Assembly (NCBI RefSeq): GCF_001640805.2
Contig: NC_066842.1
Span: forward strand, 24,816,098-24,880,097
Direction: 5' to 3'
DNA: 64,000 bases
Origin: Lates calcarifer
Lineage: Eukaryota > Chordata > Actinopteri > Centropomidae
Shown: one piece after another, positions 41,201 to 49,806 of the stretch
Position numbering within the stretch: position 1 is the first letter of the stretch
Layout: each line of letters starts with the position of its first letter
The notes under the pieces: generated by a model
Told to the model about the DNA's origin: nothing
Database searches by the model: none
What the model saw: the letters and a program-made list of their open reading frames with translations, nothing else
Program-made: the position numbers and the translations under genes

Positions 41201-43377
41201 TGTGTGTGTGTGTGCGTGTGCAGGAGGAGCTGATAAACAACACAGAGCTAGTGCAGAGCTACCGACAACAAATCAACAACACCATCAACCAGTTCAACCT
41301 GCAGCTCTTCTGGAACATGTACAACAGGTAGGGAAATGCAAACATCATATGCACACACACACACAAACATGAACACACAAGCACCTAATCTTGTCATTCA
41401 TGATGTTTATGTTTTCAGTCGTAGAGACCTGGAGATGAACCGCAGTGGGACAGTACTCAACGCCAAGACCCTCAAGTAAGTCTACCATTACAGTTTTCAT
41501 AGTACAACAATGTGCATAAACCAGCTGATTCAACCAGGAAAAGGTCTTAAGTAATCTATCTAACTGAGGAAAACAAAATAGAATGGGAGGAAAACTTTCA
41601 GATCTGGACATGAAATGCCCATTCATTTGTCTCCAAGCACTTCTATAGCTTGGATTGGCATGAAATTCTTTCCATTCAATCAACCGTGTAAATGATTAAA
41701 AAAACTGCATTACAAAATATCTGGACCTTTCACTTAAAAAATAAATGCCTCTAGGAATCCCTAATATACTGTGTATACTGAGAATGGGATGGTTTTTAAC
41801 AGCTGGATTCCCTACCACTCCAATCTGTGACTGTCCTCTTCTCCATAGCAACAGTTGCATGAGGCTCATAAATGAAGTGCTGGTGAGGAGATAAACCTGT
41901 AAGACTGTTACTTTACATAGAGACCTGGGAATCTCCCAGATTGTAACATTGAGAGTGTCACATAAAGAAAATTACTTTGCTGCAATGTTAACCTTGAAAA
42001 TAATATTTTAATTAAGTTATTTTTCCATGAATGAACTGGTAATTCGGATATGCTATTTGATTGCTCACTTTAAAATCATTTATGAAGAAAAAATACCAGA
42101 TACTTAGTGGTTCCAGTTATATCACTGTAAATTGAATATCTTTGGGGTTTGGACAGTTGTTTGGACAGAACAAGCAATATGTCCAAGTGAATGTGAATGA
42201 GTCCAATGGAATATTTGTGCCAAATTTGAAGGGATTCCTTGAAGTGTTCCTGAGATATTGTCCTCACGAGGCCAAAAACATGTTTTATGAGGTCACAATG
42301 ACCTTGACCTTCAACTTTAAAAGTCTTCTAACATAATGCCTCCGGTCATAGCATAAGAAAAGGTATTAAGTGTAGTTTAGGAAATGGAAGTTATCACTAT
42401 ACTGACGTGTGATTCCAGTGACTGACTTCCAGTAAGAAACATGCTGTCTTCACGTAGAGGCTATTTTTACCGAGGGGTAAAGAGGACTGTTGACCACCAA
42501 ATTCAAATCAGTTCATCTTTGAGTTCAAGTGGACATTTGTGCCAGATGTAATGAAATTCCCTCAAGGTATCTGTAATATACAGTGTATACTGAGAATGGG
42601 ACAGGCATAAGGTCACAGTGACCTTGACCTTTGACCTCTGACCACCAAAATCTACTCCATTCATCCTTGAGACCAAGCGAACGTTTATGCCAAATCTGAA
42701 GAAATTCCCTTGAGGCATTGCTGGGATATCATAGTTACAAGAATGGGACAGACAGACAACCTGGATCAGGCCACAGCTGTTGCTGGTGCAAAGACATGAA
42801 AATAATCCGTATTGAAAATAGTGGGGTGAAAAAATCATCAGTCGCAGCCCTAAACTTGAAAATACATCCAAAATTATATTATATTAATATAGTATTCTAC
42901 ATCTACTGTTATATATATTTTACATGAATGTTGTTTTGTAGGTGTCCTGTGATGCTGGTTGTAGGAGATAATGCTCCTGCTGAGGAAGGAGTGGTGAGCC
43001 CATTATCTGTCTTCCCCCCCACTGAAAATGTCTCTTTGTCTGTACCTCTATTTCACCAACTGTCCTACTGTCTTCCATCTTCCATAACTTGCTCATTTAA
43101 TACAGCCATGGACATGACATCTCAATTCAATTGTATTCCTGCCTCTGAGAAATATGAGTCTATCTAAAGCTCTAAACAGTGAACCCTCCCCTCTTTCTTC
43201 CTTCCTCTGTTTTTGCTCTGTTCAGAGTTTTGTACTTAGCATGTAAATCCAGTCAGTGACTGTTCATCCTCATTTAGGAAACAAAAACAAGTCAGCCAGC
43301 AGAGACCTAGTTCACTCTGTCCTCAAGCCTGCCTCACCACCTAGAGCCTCTGTGTGTGTGTGTGTGTTTTCTCTCTT

Positions 43378-43416
<39 letters not shown>

Positions 43417-46400
43417 TGTGTGTGTGTGTGTGTCTGTTCCCCAGGGGCCAGATGGCCCTGCTCTGTCTCTAGTGTTACCTAGTTTGAATTGGCCCTGATC
43501 TGTATGAAGAATTAAAGACAGGATGCAACAGGAAGCAACAGAGAGCAAAAACATATTCCATGTGTGCATCTTCACATCTGTCTATTGTGTGTGTGTTCAT
43601 ACTACGGCTGTGCTCGCAGCCTGCTGGAGTGACTCATCTCTGCAGCATCACTGCATTATCTGGGTCACTCACATACACACAGACTAATATAACTTTCTAT
43701 ATAAACTGTATACAGTACATCCACAGTTCCTCACAAAGTCCTGATAATCTTTAACTCCTTCAAGTAATCAAGTTTTTTGATAGTGATTTTTTTTGGCTTA
43801 TTTGGTTCAATTTTCTGTTTTTTGTTTTCAAGGTTGAGTGCAACTCAAAACTGGATCCGACCAACACCACCTTCCTAAAGGTAACTGCTTGTTCTAATTT
43901 CACCTAGAGGTATTGCACATTTTCTTTCAGCTGATAAACCTTTATTGTGCATTTTTGTTCTGTATTTTATGAATTAATAAAAACAGGTGTTTTGCTTCAT
44001 GACAATGCAGTTTTCGTATATATATATATATATATATATATATACTAATTTCTTTTGTTTAAGATGCTTGCTTACCAAAAATCTGATGTGAAATTGAGGC
44101 ATATTAATCAATATAACCATTTTACTCTGTTGTTCAGAGCAGCATTGCAAAAAGAAACAGTTAATTTTGTTGTATTCTCAACATAGTAAATAGTTATGCA
44201 CTAATTAGTCCACATTGAAAGTAACAGAAAATCCCTGTTTAAATTCAAGTAGTGAAACAGAACATATGCAATAAGACAAATATATTTTAATTTAGGTTAG
44301 TTTAGTTTGTTCAGCACTTTGGTTGAATGTTGTTCTCTCCTCTCATGGTAGATGGCTGACTCTGGTGGACTTCCTCAGCTCACACAGGTAAAACACCAAC
44401 AAATAATGTTACATACTCAACAGGCTAGCATACAATCAAATGAAATAAAGAAATGCAGACAGACCATGAATTCATCATCCATATTTAACATCATCAACTC
44501 CAAAGTCAGTGAAATTAAAACTTGTTTTGCAGCCTGGCAAGCTGACTGAAGCCTTCAAGTATTTCCTGCAGGGAATGGGCTACAGTAAGTATCCATAAAA
44601 AAGACTAGGTTAGTGAGTGAGAGTGGACTTATATGTACGTTTGTGTCTTCGACCAGTTTTAACGTTAATGATTTCCTTGAAAAAAGCTAGTAATTATTGT
44701 TGCAGTTATATGTGAATGTATTGTGTGTATGTATGTATTGTGATATCATGTATTTCATGCAGAGGGATATGAGTTGTGTTAATCTTGCCCTCTGTCTTCC
44801 TTGCCCTACTCTCTCAGTCGCTTATGTGAAGGATCGGAGGTTGAGTGGAGGGCCAGGTATTTCCTCCTCCCCGTTCACCTCTGACCTCTTAATGCTTCCC
44901 TATTCAATGACATTAACATTTTGAAATTTATGTTGATTTTATTTTGTTATCAATACTCTTTTTGGGGCTGTTCTGAAATATTTACTTTTGCCCATTTTTG
45001 TTTTATCAAAAATAATTTTTCCACCCCTGGAAAAATATACTGCCCCTACTTCCCCTCCCCCCATTCCTTTACCATTACATCTCCAATACTACTATTTCTA
45101 TGGCTTTCAGCTAGCTTTGAGCAAAGCCCTTTGGACTAAGTTTATAACAAATTACCATCAGCATTAGAAAAGTAATTGTTTAAGGCTTTAAGGTGAATTG
45201 CCACCAGAACACTGAATCAAATGAGAACCTGAACTAATTAAAACTAAAATGTATATAAACACAAGATTGAAAACTTAAGTTGTCCAAAGGGTTGTGCAGA
45301 TCTGTGCCAAACTGCTGAGCCTTAATAACATAAGCACAAAGTATGATATGAAACATTTAGCGGTGTACCTTTGATTTTATATCTTCTATATCTATAATTC
45401 ATATTTATATCTAGAGCTCTGAGCTTGGGTATGCTGGACCATTTCACCCAACAATTAGATGGACTGATATGTGGCTTTTAAAGCTAAAGCCAGTGTTTTA
45501 GTATTAAAGCTTTAAATAGTAATTATTTTAAGACCTTAATGACCTTACTACTTCTATTTAGTTGTGTTAAAGTGTTTTTGTGCTCAAAGTTTCCAGGTTT
45601 TCAGTTTCAGTTTCAGTTTCCCTTGAGTATTATTATTACTGAACCTATCTGACAAATTACTTCATTAATTAAGTCAATTAAGTCAGGGATATCAGCTATT
45701 TAAAACCGCACTAACAAATATGTTCATATTAATGATGGATCAAATAGCTAAAAGGGGGCAATCCCAAAGACAGCTTCTTCTATTCTCTTTATCTCTATTG
45801 AGTGTTTTAGTGTCTTTTAGTTAATTGTTTTGGCTTTCAAGCCCAAAAACCCTAGTACACATAAAACACTAATAGCAGGCCCTGTTTTCAGAGAAAACCC
45901 AAAACCAAATGGCAGATAGACAAAGTTATCACCTAGCCATTTGGTAACTGAGACCAAAACAGATCTCACATAAACACTAATGTTGTTCTGTTGCCCCCTT
46001 CCCACCAATGTGAATCTAGTGCTAGTCCTGGGCTGGTGCTAGTGCCGGTTTAAATTCAACTTGCAAACCTTCTAAGAGCTGGTTTTGTTTTTCAAAGGGT
46101 CACCATAATTCAATTCAATTCAATTCAATTCAATTCAATTCAATGTTATTTATATAGCGCCATATCACAACAACAGTCATCTCAAGGCACTTTTCATATA
46201 GAGCAGGTCTAGACCGTACTCTTTAAAATAGGTGTTTACAGAGAGAGACCCAACAAATCCCACCATGAGCAAGCACTAGGCGACAGTGGCAAGGAAAAAC
46301 TTACTTTTAAGAGGCAGAAACCTCGAGCAGAACCGGACTCAGGGTGGGCGGCCATCTGCCTCGACCGGTTGGGTTAAGAAGGAGAGAGAGAGGGGAGAGG

Positions 46401-49400
46401 GGGGAGAGGGGGGAGAGGGGGTAGAGAATAGCGAAAGAAGAACATAGCATAACACAGGTTCCATATCAGATGTAAGATGAGGCCAGTAATACAGCAGTAG
46501 TAATGATAGTAGTGATAATTAAAGTATTAACTACTAACACAGCAATACAACTAATAGCAGTGTAAGTAATTTCTAATTCTAGCAGCAGGTGTTGAGTGGA
46601 GTTGTAGGAGCAGCAGGAGACTTGTCATCACAGATCCGACCCTACAGCTCCAGCAGCAGAAATACCTGCAGAAAGAGACAGAAGAGGAGAGAGAGACGGG
46701 AGAGCACAATACTACAGGAAAGGGGACATATTGAGTTAGTAACATGTAACATGGGATATGAATCCATATTGAGTGGAGAGAGGGAGGGAGAGAGGGAGAG
46801 AGAGAGAGAGAGAGAAAGGAGCTCAGTGCATCATAGAAGACCTCCCGGCAGTCTAGGCCTATAGCAGCATAACTAAGGGATGGTTCAAGCCTGAGCCAAC
46901 CCTAACTATAAGCTTTATCAAAGAGGAAAGTTTTAAGCCTACTCTTAAAGGTACAGAGGGTGTCTGCCTCCCGGACCGAAACTGGGAGAAGGTTCCACAG
47001 TAGAGGAGCCTGATAACTGAAGGCTCTGCCTCCCATTCTACTCTTGGAAACTCTGGGAACCACCAGTAAACCAGCATTTTGGGAGCGCAGAGTCCTGGTG
47101 GGATTGTAGGGGACTATGAGATCTTTAAGGTAAGATGGAGCCTGACCATTAAGGGCTTTGTATGTGAGGAGGAGGATTTTGAATTCTACTCTGGATTTGA
47201 CTGGGAGCCAATGTAGAGAGGCTAACACAGGAGAAATGTGATCTCTTTTCCTAGTTCCTGTCAGTAGTCGTGCTGCAGCATTTTGAATCAGCTGCAGAGT
47301 CTTTAGAGACTTGTTGGGGCAGCCTGATAATAATGAATTACAGTAGTCCAGCCTAGAAGTAACAAATGCATGGACTAGTTTTTCTGCATCTTTTTGAGAC
47401 AGAAAATGTCTAATTTTGGAGATGTTACGCAGATGAAAAAAGGCAGTCCTAGAAGTTTGTTTTATGTGTGAGTTAAAGGACATATCCTGGTCAAAGATGA
47501 CTCCCAGATTCTTTACAGTGGAGCTGGGAGCCAGGGCAATGCCGTCTAGTGGAGCTACATCATTAGAAAGTTTCTGATGTGTTATAATGATTCAGTTATC
47601 TGAGTAAGAAGTTGCTTGTCATCCAGATTTTAATGTCCCTAAGACAAGCCTGGAGTTTGGCTAGATGATTGGTTTCATCAGGTTCCATTGACAGATAAAG
47701 CTGTGTATCATCTGCATAACAATGGAAATTTATGGAGTGTTTCCTGATAATATTGCCCAAGGGAAGCATATACAGAGTGAAGAGGATTGGTCCAAGCACT
47801 GACCCTTGTGGAACTCCATGTCTAACTTTTGTGTACATGGAGGAGTAGTTGTTAACATGTACAAACTGAAGCCTATCAGATAGATAGGACTTAAACCAGT
47901 TTAGTGCCGTTCCTTTAATGCCAATAAAGTGCTCCAGTCTCTGTAAAAGGATGTGATGGTCAATTGTATCAAAAGCAGCACTGAGATCTAACAAGACAAG
48001 TACAGAAACAAGTCCGTTGTCTGATGCTATCAGAAGGTCGTTCGTAACTTTTACAAGTGCCGTCTCTGTGCTGTGATACAACCTAAATCCTGACTGAAAA
48101 ACCTCAAATAAACTATTGTCCTGTAGAAAGTCGCACAACTGTTTTGCAACTGCTTTCTCCAGGATCTTAGAAAGAAAGGGGAGGTTAGATATAGGTCTGT
48201 AGTTGGTTAATACATCTGGATCTAGAGTGGGCTTTTTTAGAAGAGGTTTGATTACAGCTGTTTTATACGATACCATAAAGCCACATCATTATGTCACTGT
48301 ATATGTCTGTATATGTTGCGTCTAAGCTTTCCCAGCAATGCTAGGGCCAAGCACAACAATACAGTGGCAGACATCGCCTCTTACAAGTGTCGCTCCTAGC
48401 TTTGCAAGTCCACACTGACATCCAGACATGACCGGTCCAATGCTTGCTGTGATTGCTATGGATGGTGTTTATGTTCAGGAAGAAAGTATAATTACCTGAC
48501 ATGGTTAGATTCATATTAACACTGAACATTAACCCTAAAGCCATAGCCTTTAGCTAGCTAACTAGCATCTGCCCTAGCCTTTAGCCAGCTACCTACCCAG
48601 ACGCGTTGTGGAGGTCATCTCTTTGTCTTGAATTTTCTCAGCACTGTGCTGTGGGTCACAATAAGCCCATCTCCAGCCAGTCAGCTGTTCTTGGTTCTAG
48701 ACCAGTGAGGTGTTGAGATTGAACTACTTTCCTGCTGAAAGCTGTTCTTGCTGTTAAACTCAAAGAACTACTTCAAAGTTATGTACTGGCTCTGAACTGG
48801 CCTTTGAACTGCCTTGGTGGAAAAGGGGTATGTGTCCTCTTCAAATGTAAATGGGCAACTGTTTGCTATAACAGCTTTAAAAGCAAATGTAAATAAGTAT
48901 TTTGTTTACAACTTGCTACACTGTCCTTGTGTGGCCAAAAAATAAATCAGTGCTGCTCTGAGTTAGGGTAACTTTCCACACAATTTTAAATGTAGGGAAA
49001 CACTCAACTGTAGCTACTTGTGTTGAATTTATCTACCAACAAAAATAATTATTGGACAGTTACATTCATATTACATGTAATATTAATACTTTTTAGTGCA
49101 TGAATCCTACAGATTTTTAATTAATTTTAAAAAATTACTAATTATTATGATTTTGGTAAAACGCAACCATAACATATTCAGAACCAGGATTAATACACGG
49201 AGCTTCAGGGTTCATTCTTGGCAACAGCAACTAACAAAATAATTTCAACTCAAGGCCAATTTGCTCATCTCTAATACAAGTAATTATTTAGTTAATGTAT
49301 AATTTAATGCAATTTCAAAAATAATGACCTTATACTACCAATGGAGAATTGAGTTTTATACAACACAAACTGAGCCCTGAAATTCTCCAGCATGGTGCTG

Positions 49401-49806
49401 ACAATATGTATTTGTGTAGACAAATTAACAGCTTTAATGAAAAACCCCAACAAGTCATGGCTGTCATTTGAGCCAGTCAGCACCATCACCAGCAACGGAA
49501 AGGGATATTTATATCTTTAGTTCTATAGCATGTGCTACCCACATCTCCCCAACATCAACTAATCTCACTATTATTTTACAAAATGTAATTCTAAGTTGTT
49601 CTTTTTTTCATTCCCCTATATTTTCTACTTTTTTCTTCTCCTTCCTCCAAGTGCCCTCTGCCAGTATGACCCGTCTGGCTCGATCCAGGACGGCCTCCCT
49701 GACAAGTGCCAGCTCCATGGATGGATCCCGTTCTCGGGCCTGCACCCACTCCGACAGCGCTGAGGGAGTCGGCACAGTCACCCACACCATGGAGGTGTCC
49801 TGCTGA
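23547..49806 (+). CDS. ndrg4: NDRG4, N-myc downstream-regulated family protein (multi-exon gene)
   Basis: Spliced gene; the span given is first to last coding base. The joined exons read continuously with matching phases and canonical GT/AG borders. The product is an NDRG-family protein with an alpha/beta-hydrolase fold, cytoplasmic and not enzymatic as far as known. Family knowledge: NDRG4 is mainly neuronal and cardiac, and zebrafish ndrg4 is linked to heart growth and sodium-channel clustering. Seen here: the start of the body EHDVETPYG, the block [29 protein letters not shown], the elbow GIGVGAGAY where a hydrolase would have G-x-S-x-[33 protein letters not shown], and a Ser/Thr-rich tail with RSRTAS ending MEVSC. 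The shared body is 345 codons. With MPECWDG it is 352 aa; with the two upstream exons, 384 aa. Assignment to NDRG4 rather than NDRG1-3 rests on the MPECWDG exon, the N-terminal MAG..(E)EKPLL exon and the tail. Confidence 0.97.
25421..25576 (+). CDS. ndrg4: candidate 52-codon cassette exon of ndrg4
   Basis: Open phase-0 to phase-0 segment of exactly 156 nt between a good acceptor (pyrimidine-rich, then CAGCAG at 25415-25420) and a donor CCG|gtaact. It begins [18 protein letters not shown], continues with a Pro/Ser-rich stretch, then an Arg-rich part ([18 protein letters not shown]) and ends GVLP. Inserted between the exons at 23547 and 29999 it keeps the frame, giving a 436-aa product. The acceptor is a NAGNAG, so one extra Gln could be included or skipped. 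About ten CpGs lie in the last 80 bases, against a CpG-poor intron, which suggests selection. No known domain recognised. It could instead be an unspliced open stretch by chance. Confidence 0.68.
27317..27458 (-). mobile_element. truncated L2-like LINE 3' end
   Basis: The stretch TATATAGCGCC, then CACTGTACATATAGAGCAGG, TCTAGACCGTACTCTTTA and CCACCATGAGCAAGCACTAGG matches 46150-46280 of the larger LINE copy base for base over long runs. Only the last 140 bases of the element are present. Confidence 0.8.
28632..28675. mobile_element. decayed terminal piece of the same TIR element as at 6115
   Basis: CACTGATTAGCCCCAACATT followed by AAAACCCCCTGTC matches the inverted repeat of the 6115-6509 element with few changes. 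No opposite end was found nearby. Confidence 0.5.
29999..30037 (+). CDS. ndrg4: ndrg4 39-nt exon of the long isoform
   Basis: Strong pyrimidine tract and TTGTGCAG, then 13 codons [13 protein letters not shown], then donor AAG|gtatga, phase 0 on both sides. It corresponds in place and ending (DWK before EHD) to the second half of the long N-terminus of mammalian NDRG4. Being a 3n microexon it could be skipped without frame loss. A run of C (about 13) sits roughly 50 bases upstream. Confidence 0.88.
30038..33826 (+). other. ndrg4 intron, no exon recognised
   Basis: About 3.8 kb between the 39-nt exon and the internal promoter. Open frames at 31082-31414 (+) and 31404-31721 (-) show no family signature and no splice context; they may be a decayed repeat I cannot name. 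A GA-rich patch lies at 32095-32140. Confidence 0.5.
33827..33904 (+). promoter_or_regulatory. ndrg4: internal promoter for the short ndrg4 isoform (CCAAT, CACCC, TATA)
   Basis: A GACCAATC NF-Y-type box (CCAAT at 33827-33831), a CCACCCCC Sp/KLF-type box near 33877-33884 and a TATAAAG box at 33898-33904 lie in order and at usual spacing. Transcription would be expected to start about 33928-33935. This is 220 bases upstream of the MPECWDG start codon, with no ATG in between and an in-frame TGA at 34127-34129. Element identity is by consensus match; the start site is inferred. Confidence 0.68.
34151..34171 (+). CDS. ndrg4: ndrg4 alternative first coding exon (MPECWDG)
   Basis: Seven codons, MPECWDG, directly followed by a strong donor GTGAGT. 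This matches the N-terminus of the short NDRG4 isoform known in mammals. The exon starts from its own promoter just upstream and splices in phase 0 to the exon at 36213, bypassing the upstream N-terminal exons. G at -3 gives an acceptable start context; an in-frame stop at 34127 excludes a longer N-terminus from this transcript. Confidence 0.93.
34172..36212 (+). other. ndrg4 intron after the internal first exon
   Basis: Contains T17-(TG)n at 34215-34252 and (TG)n plus (GA)n at 35147-35242. No exon or mobile element recognised. Confidence 0.6.
35147..35242. repeat. (TG)n / (GA)n compound microsatellite
   Basis: TG runs broken by CACACGCG, then about 18 GA units. Confidence 0.9.
36213..36318 (+). 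CDS. ndrg4: ndrg4 exon, first shared exon
   Basis: Acceptor TTTCACAG; encodes [17 protein letters not shown] then [18 protein letters not shown]. Donor C|gtgagt, phase 1. This is the start of the NDR domain, with the family's ILTYHDVG block. Confidence 0.96.
36319..39375 (+). other. ndrg4 intron, no recognisable element
   Basis: Three kilobases, purine-rich on the + strand at 36850-37100 and 37600-37920. I see no exon, RNA gene or transposon. Confidence 0.55.
39376..39496 (+). CDS. ndrg4: ndrg4 shared exon 2
   Basis: Acceptor CTCCCACAG. Encodes [16 protein letters not shown] and [19 protein letters not shown], ending LPQG. Donor GG|gtactc, phase 2. The HIDAPGQQ block is characteristic of the NDRG family. 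Confidence 0.96.
39639..39701 (+). CDS. ndrg4: ndrg4 shared exon 3
   Basis: Acceptor CTCCATAG; encodes [20 protein letters not shown]. Donor GG|gttggt, phase 2 on both sides, 63 nt. Confidence 0.95.
40452..40512 (+). CDS. ndrg4: ndrg4 shared exon 4 (pseudo-nucleophile elbow)
   Basis: Acceptor CTTTTTAG; encodes [20 protein letters not shown]; donor GCT|gtaagt, phase 0. The elbow reads G-V-G-A-G, with Gly where an active hydrolase has the catalytic Ser, as in other NDRG proteins. Confidence 0.95.
40665..40751 (+). CDS. ndrg4: ndrg4 shared exon 5
   Basis: Acceptor CTCTCAG; 29 codons including [17 protein letters not shown] and [12 protein letters not shown]. Donor AAG|gtatct, phase 0. The following intron is only 94 nt. 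Confidence 0.96.
40846..40902 (+). CDS. ndrg4: ndrg4 shared exon 6
   Basis: Acceptor CCCCCAG; encodes [19 protein letters not shown], 19 codons; donor CAG|gtatgt, phase 0. Confidence 0.96.
41199..41223 (+). promoter_or_regulatory. (TG)n tract replacing the pyrimidine tract at an ndrg4 splice acceptor
   Basis: A run of TG dinucleotides with one CG interruption ends directly at the CAG acceptor of the exon at 41224; there is no ordinary pyrimidine tract. UG-rich RNA at a 3' splice site is a known binding context for TDP-43 and CELF proteins, which can reduce exon inclusion. The regulatory effect is inferred. Confidence 0.5.
41224..41327 (+). CDS. ndrg4: ndrg4 shared exon 7
   Basis: Encodes [16 protein letters not shown] and [18 protein letters not shown], then AG completing Ser with the next exon. 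Donor AG|gtaggg, phase 2. The length of 104 nt is not a multiple of three, so skipping would shift the frame. The acceptor lies against a (TG)n tract. Confidence 0.96.
41419..41475 (+). CDS. ndrg4: ndrg4 shared exon 8
   Basis: Acceptor GTTTTCAG; encodes (S)[18 protein letters not shown] and the first two bases of Lys. Donor AA|gtaagt, phase 2. Confidence 0.95.
42175..42325. repeat. repeat unit containing a perfect estrogen response element
   Basis: Unit with GTGCCAAATTTGAAGGGATTCC, a degraded middle, then the palindrome AGGTCACAATGACCT (42290-42304) and TTGACCTTCAAC. It resembles the unit at 42500-42765 block by block. I recall this as a dispersed, often tandem teleost repeat. Confidence 0.65.
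42500..42765. repeat. second repeat copy with perfect ERE palindrome and DR1
   Basis: About one and a half units: AGGTCACAGTGACCT at 42610-42624 (perfect inverted repeat, 3-base spacer), immediately followed by TGACCTTTGACCT at 42625-42637 (perfect DR1 on the - strand), then GAATGGGACAGACAGACAACC at the end. The AAGAAATTCCCT.GAGGCATT block is shared with the other copy. Confidence 0.68.
42942..42993 (+). CDS. ndrg4: ndrg4 shared exon 9
   Basis: Acceptor TTTTGTAG; encodes (K)[17 protein letters not shown]. Donor GTG|gtgagc, phase 0. VVGDNAP is a strongly conserved NDRG block, near where the acid of a true hydrolase would be. Confidence 0.95.
43350..43433. repeat. (TG)n microsatellite
   Basis: Two TG runs around a short T-rich spacer, the longer one at 43384-43433. 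Confidence 0.9.
43833..43880 (+). CDS. ndrg4: ndrg4 shared exon 10
   Basis: Acceptor TTTTCAAG; encodes [16 protein letters not shown]; donor AAG|gtaact, phase 0. Confidence 0.94.
44018..44044. repeat. (TA)n microsatellite
   Basis: About 13 uninterrupted TA units in an ndrg4 intron. Confidence 0.9.
44352..44387 (+). CDS. ndrg4: ndrg4 shared exon 11 (36 nt)
   Basis: Acceptor CATGGTAG; 12 codons [12 protein letters not shown]; donor CAG|gtaaaa, phase 0. A 3n microexon followed by a 145-nt intron. MADSGGLPQ is conserved across NDRG proteins. Confidence 0.93.
44533..44584 (+). CDS. ndrg4: ndrg4 shared exon 12
   Basis: Acceptor TTTTGCAG; encodes [17 protein letters not shown] plus one base of Ile; donor A|gtaagt, phase 1. 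[15 protein letters not shown] is the end of the folded NDR domain. Confidence 0.95.
44818..44856 (+). CDS. ndrg4: ndrg4 shared exon 13
   Basis: Acceptor CTCTCAG; encodes (I)[12 protein letters not shown] plus G; donor G|gtattt (weaker than the others), phase 1. The next intron is 4.8 kb and holds the L2 LINE. Retention would add about 20 residues and stop near 44924, losing the phosphorylatable tail. Confidence 0.92.
46108..48280 (-). mobile_element. 5'-truncated L2-like non-LTR retrotransposon
   Basis: A LINE inserted antisense in the last ndrg4 intron. Its 3' end is at low coordinates, with the tail (ATTCA)n on the + strand (46108-46143) and the conserved tail motif GCGCTATATAA read on the - strand; the coding part runs up to 48276. 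The match stops at about 48280, inside the RT domain, so the endonuclease part is absent. Truncation from the 5' end is the usual outcome of target-primed reverse transcription. A GA-rich block at 46382-46426 and another at 46780-46816 lie in the 3' untranslated part. Clade (L2/CR1 group) is judged from motif style, not a search. Confidence 0.88.
46902..48276 (-). pseudogene. L2-like reverse transcriptase remnant (two frames)
   Basis: The upstream frame (48276-47596) carries RT blocks: [18 protein letters not shown], the [14 protein letters not shown] region, [29 protein letters not shown] and the catalytic [10 protein letters not shown]. The downstream frame (47483-46902) carries the C-terminal part with [24 protein letters not shown] and the [20 protein letters not shown] block. 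About 110 bases between them still code for family sequence in other frames, so at least one frameshift separates them. Not functional. Confidence 0.9.
49652..49806 (+). CDS. ndrg4: ndrg4 last coding exon and stop
   Basis: Acceptor CCTCCAAG; encodes (V)[18 protein letters not shown], then [20 protein letters not shown] and [12 protein letters not shown], with TGA at 49804-49806. The tail is rich in Ser/Thr behind Arg (RSRTAS), a basophilic kinase pattern like that phosphorylated by SGK1/Akt/PKA-type kinases in other NDRG proteins; use of these sites here is inferred. Confidence 0.96.

Larger units (their letters stand above)
44857..49651 (+). other. last ndrg4 intron
   Basis: A 4.8-kb intron; its middle is the L2 insertion. 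The flanks (44857-46107 and 48281-49651) are AT-rich and show no exon. Confidence 0.6.
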
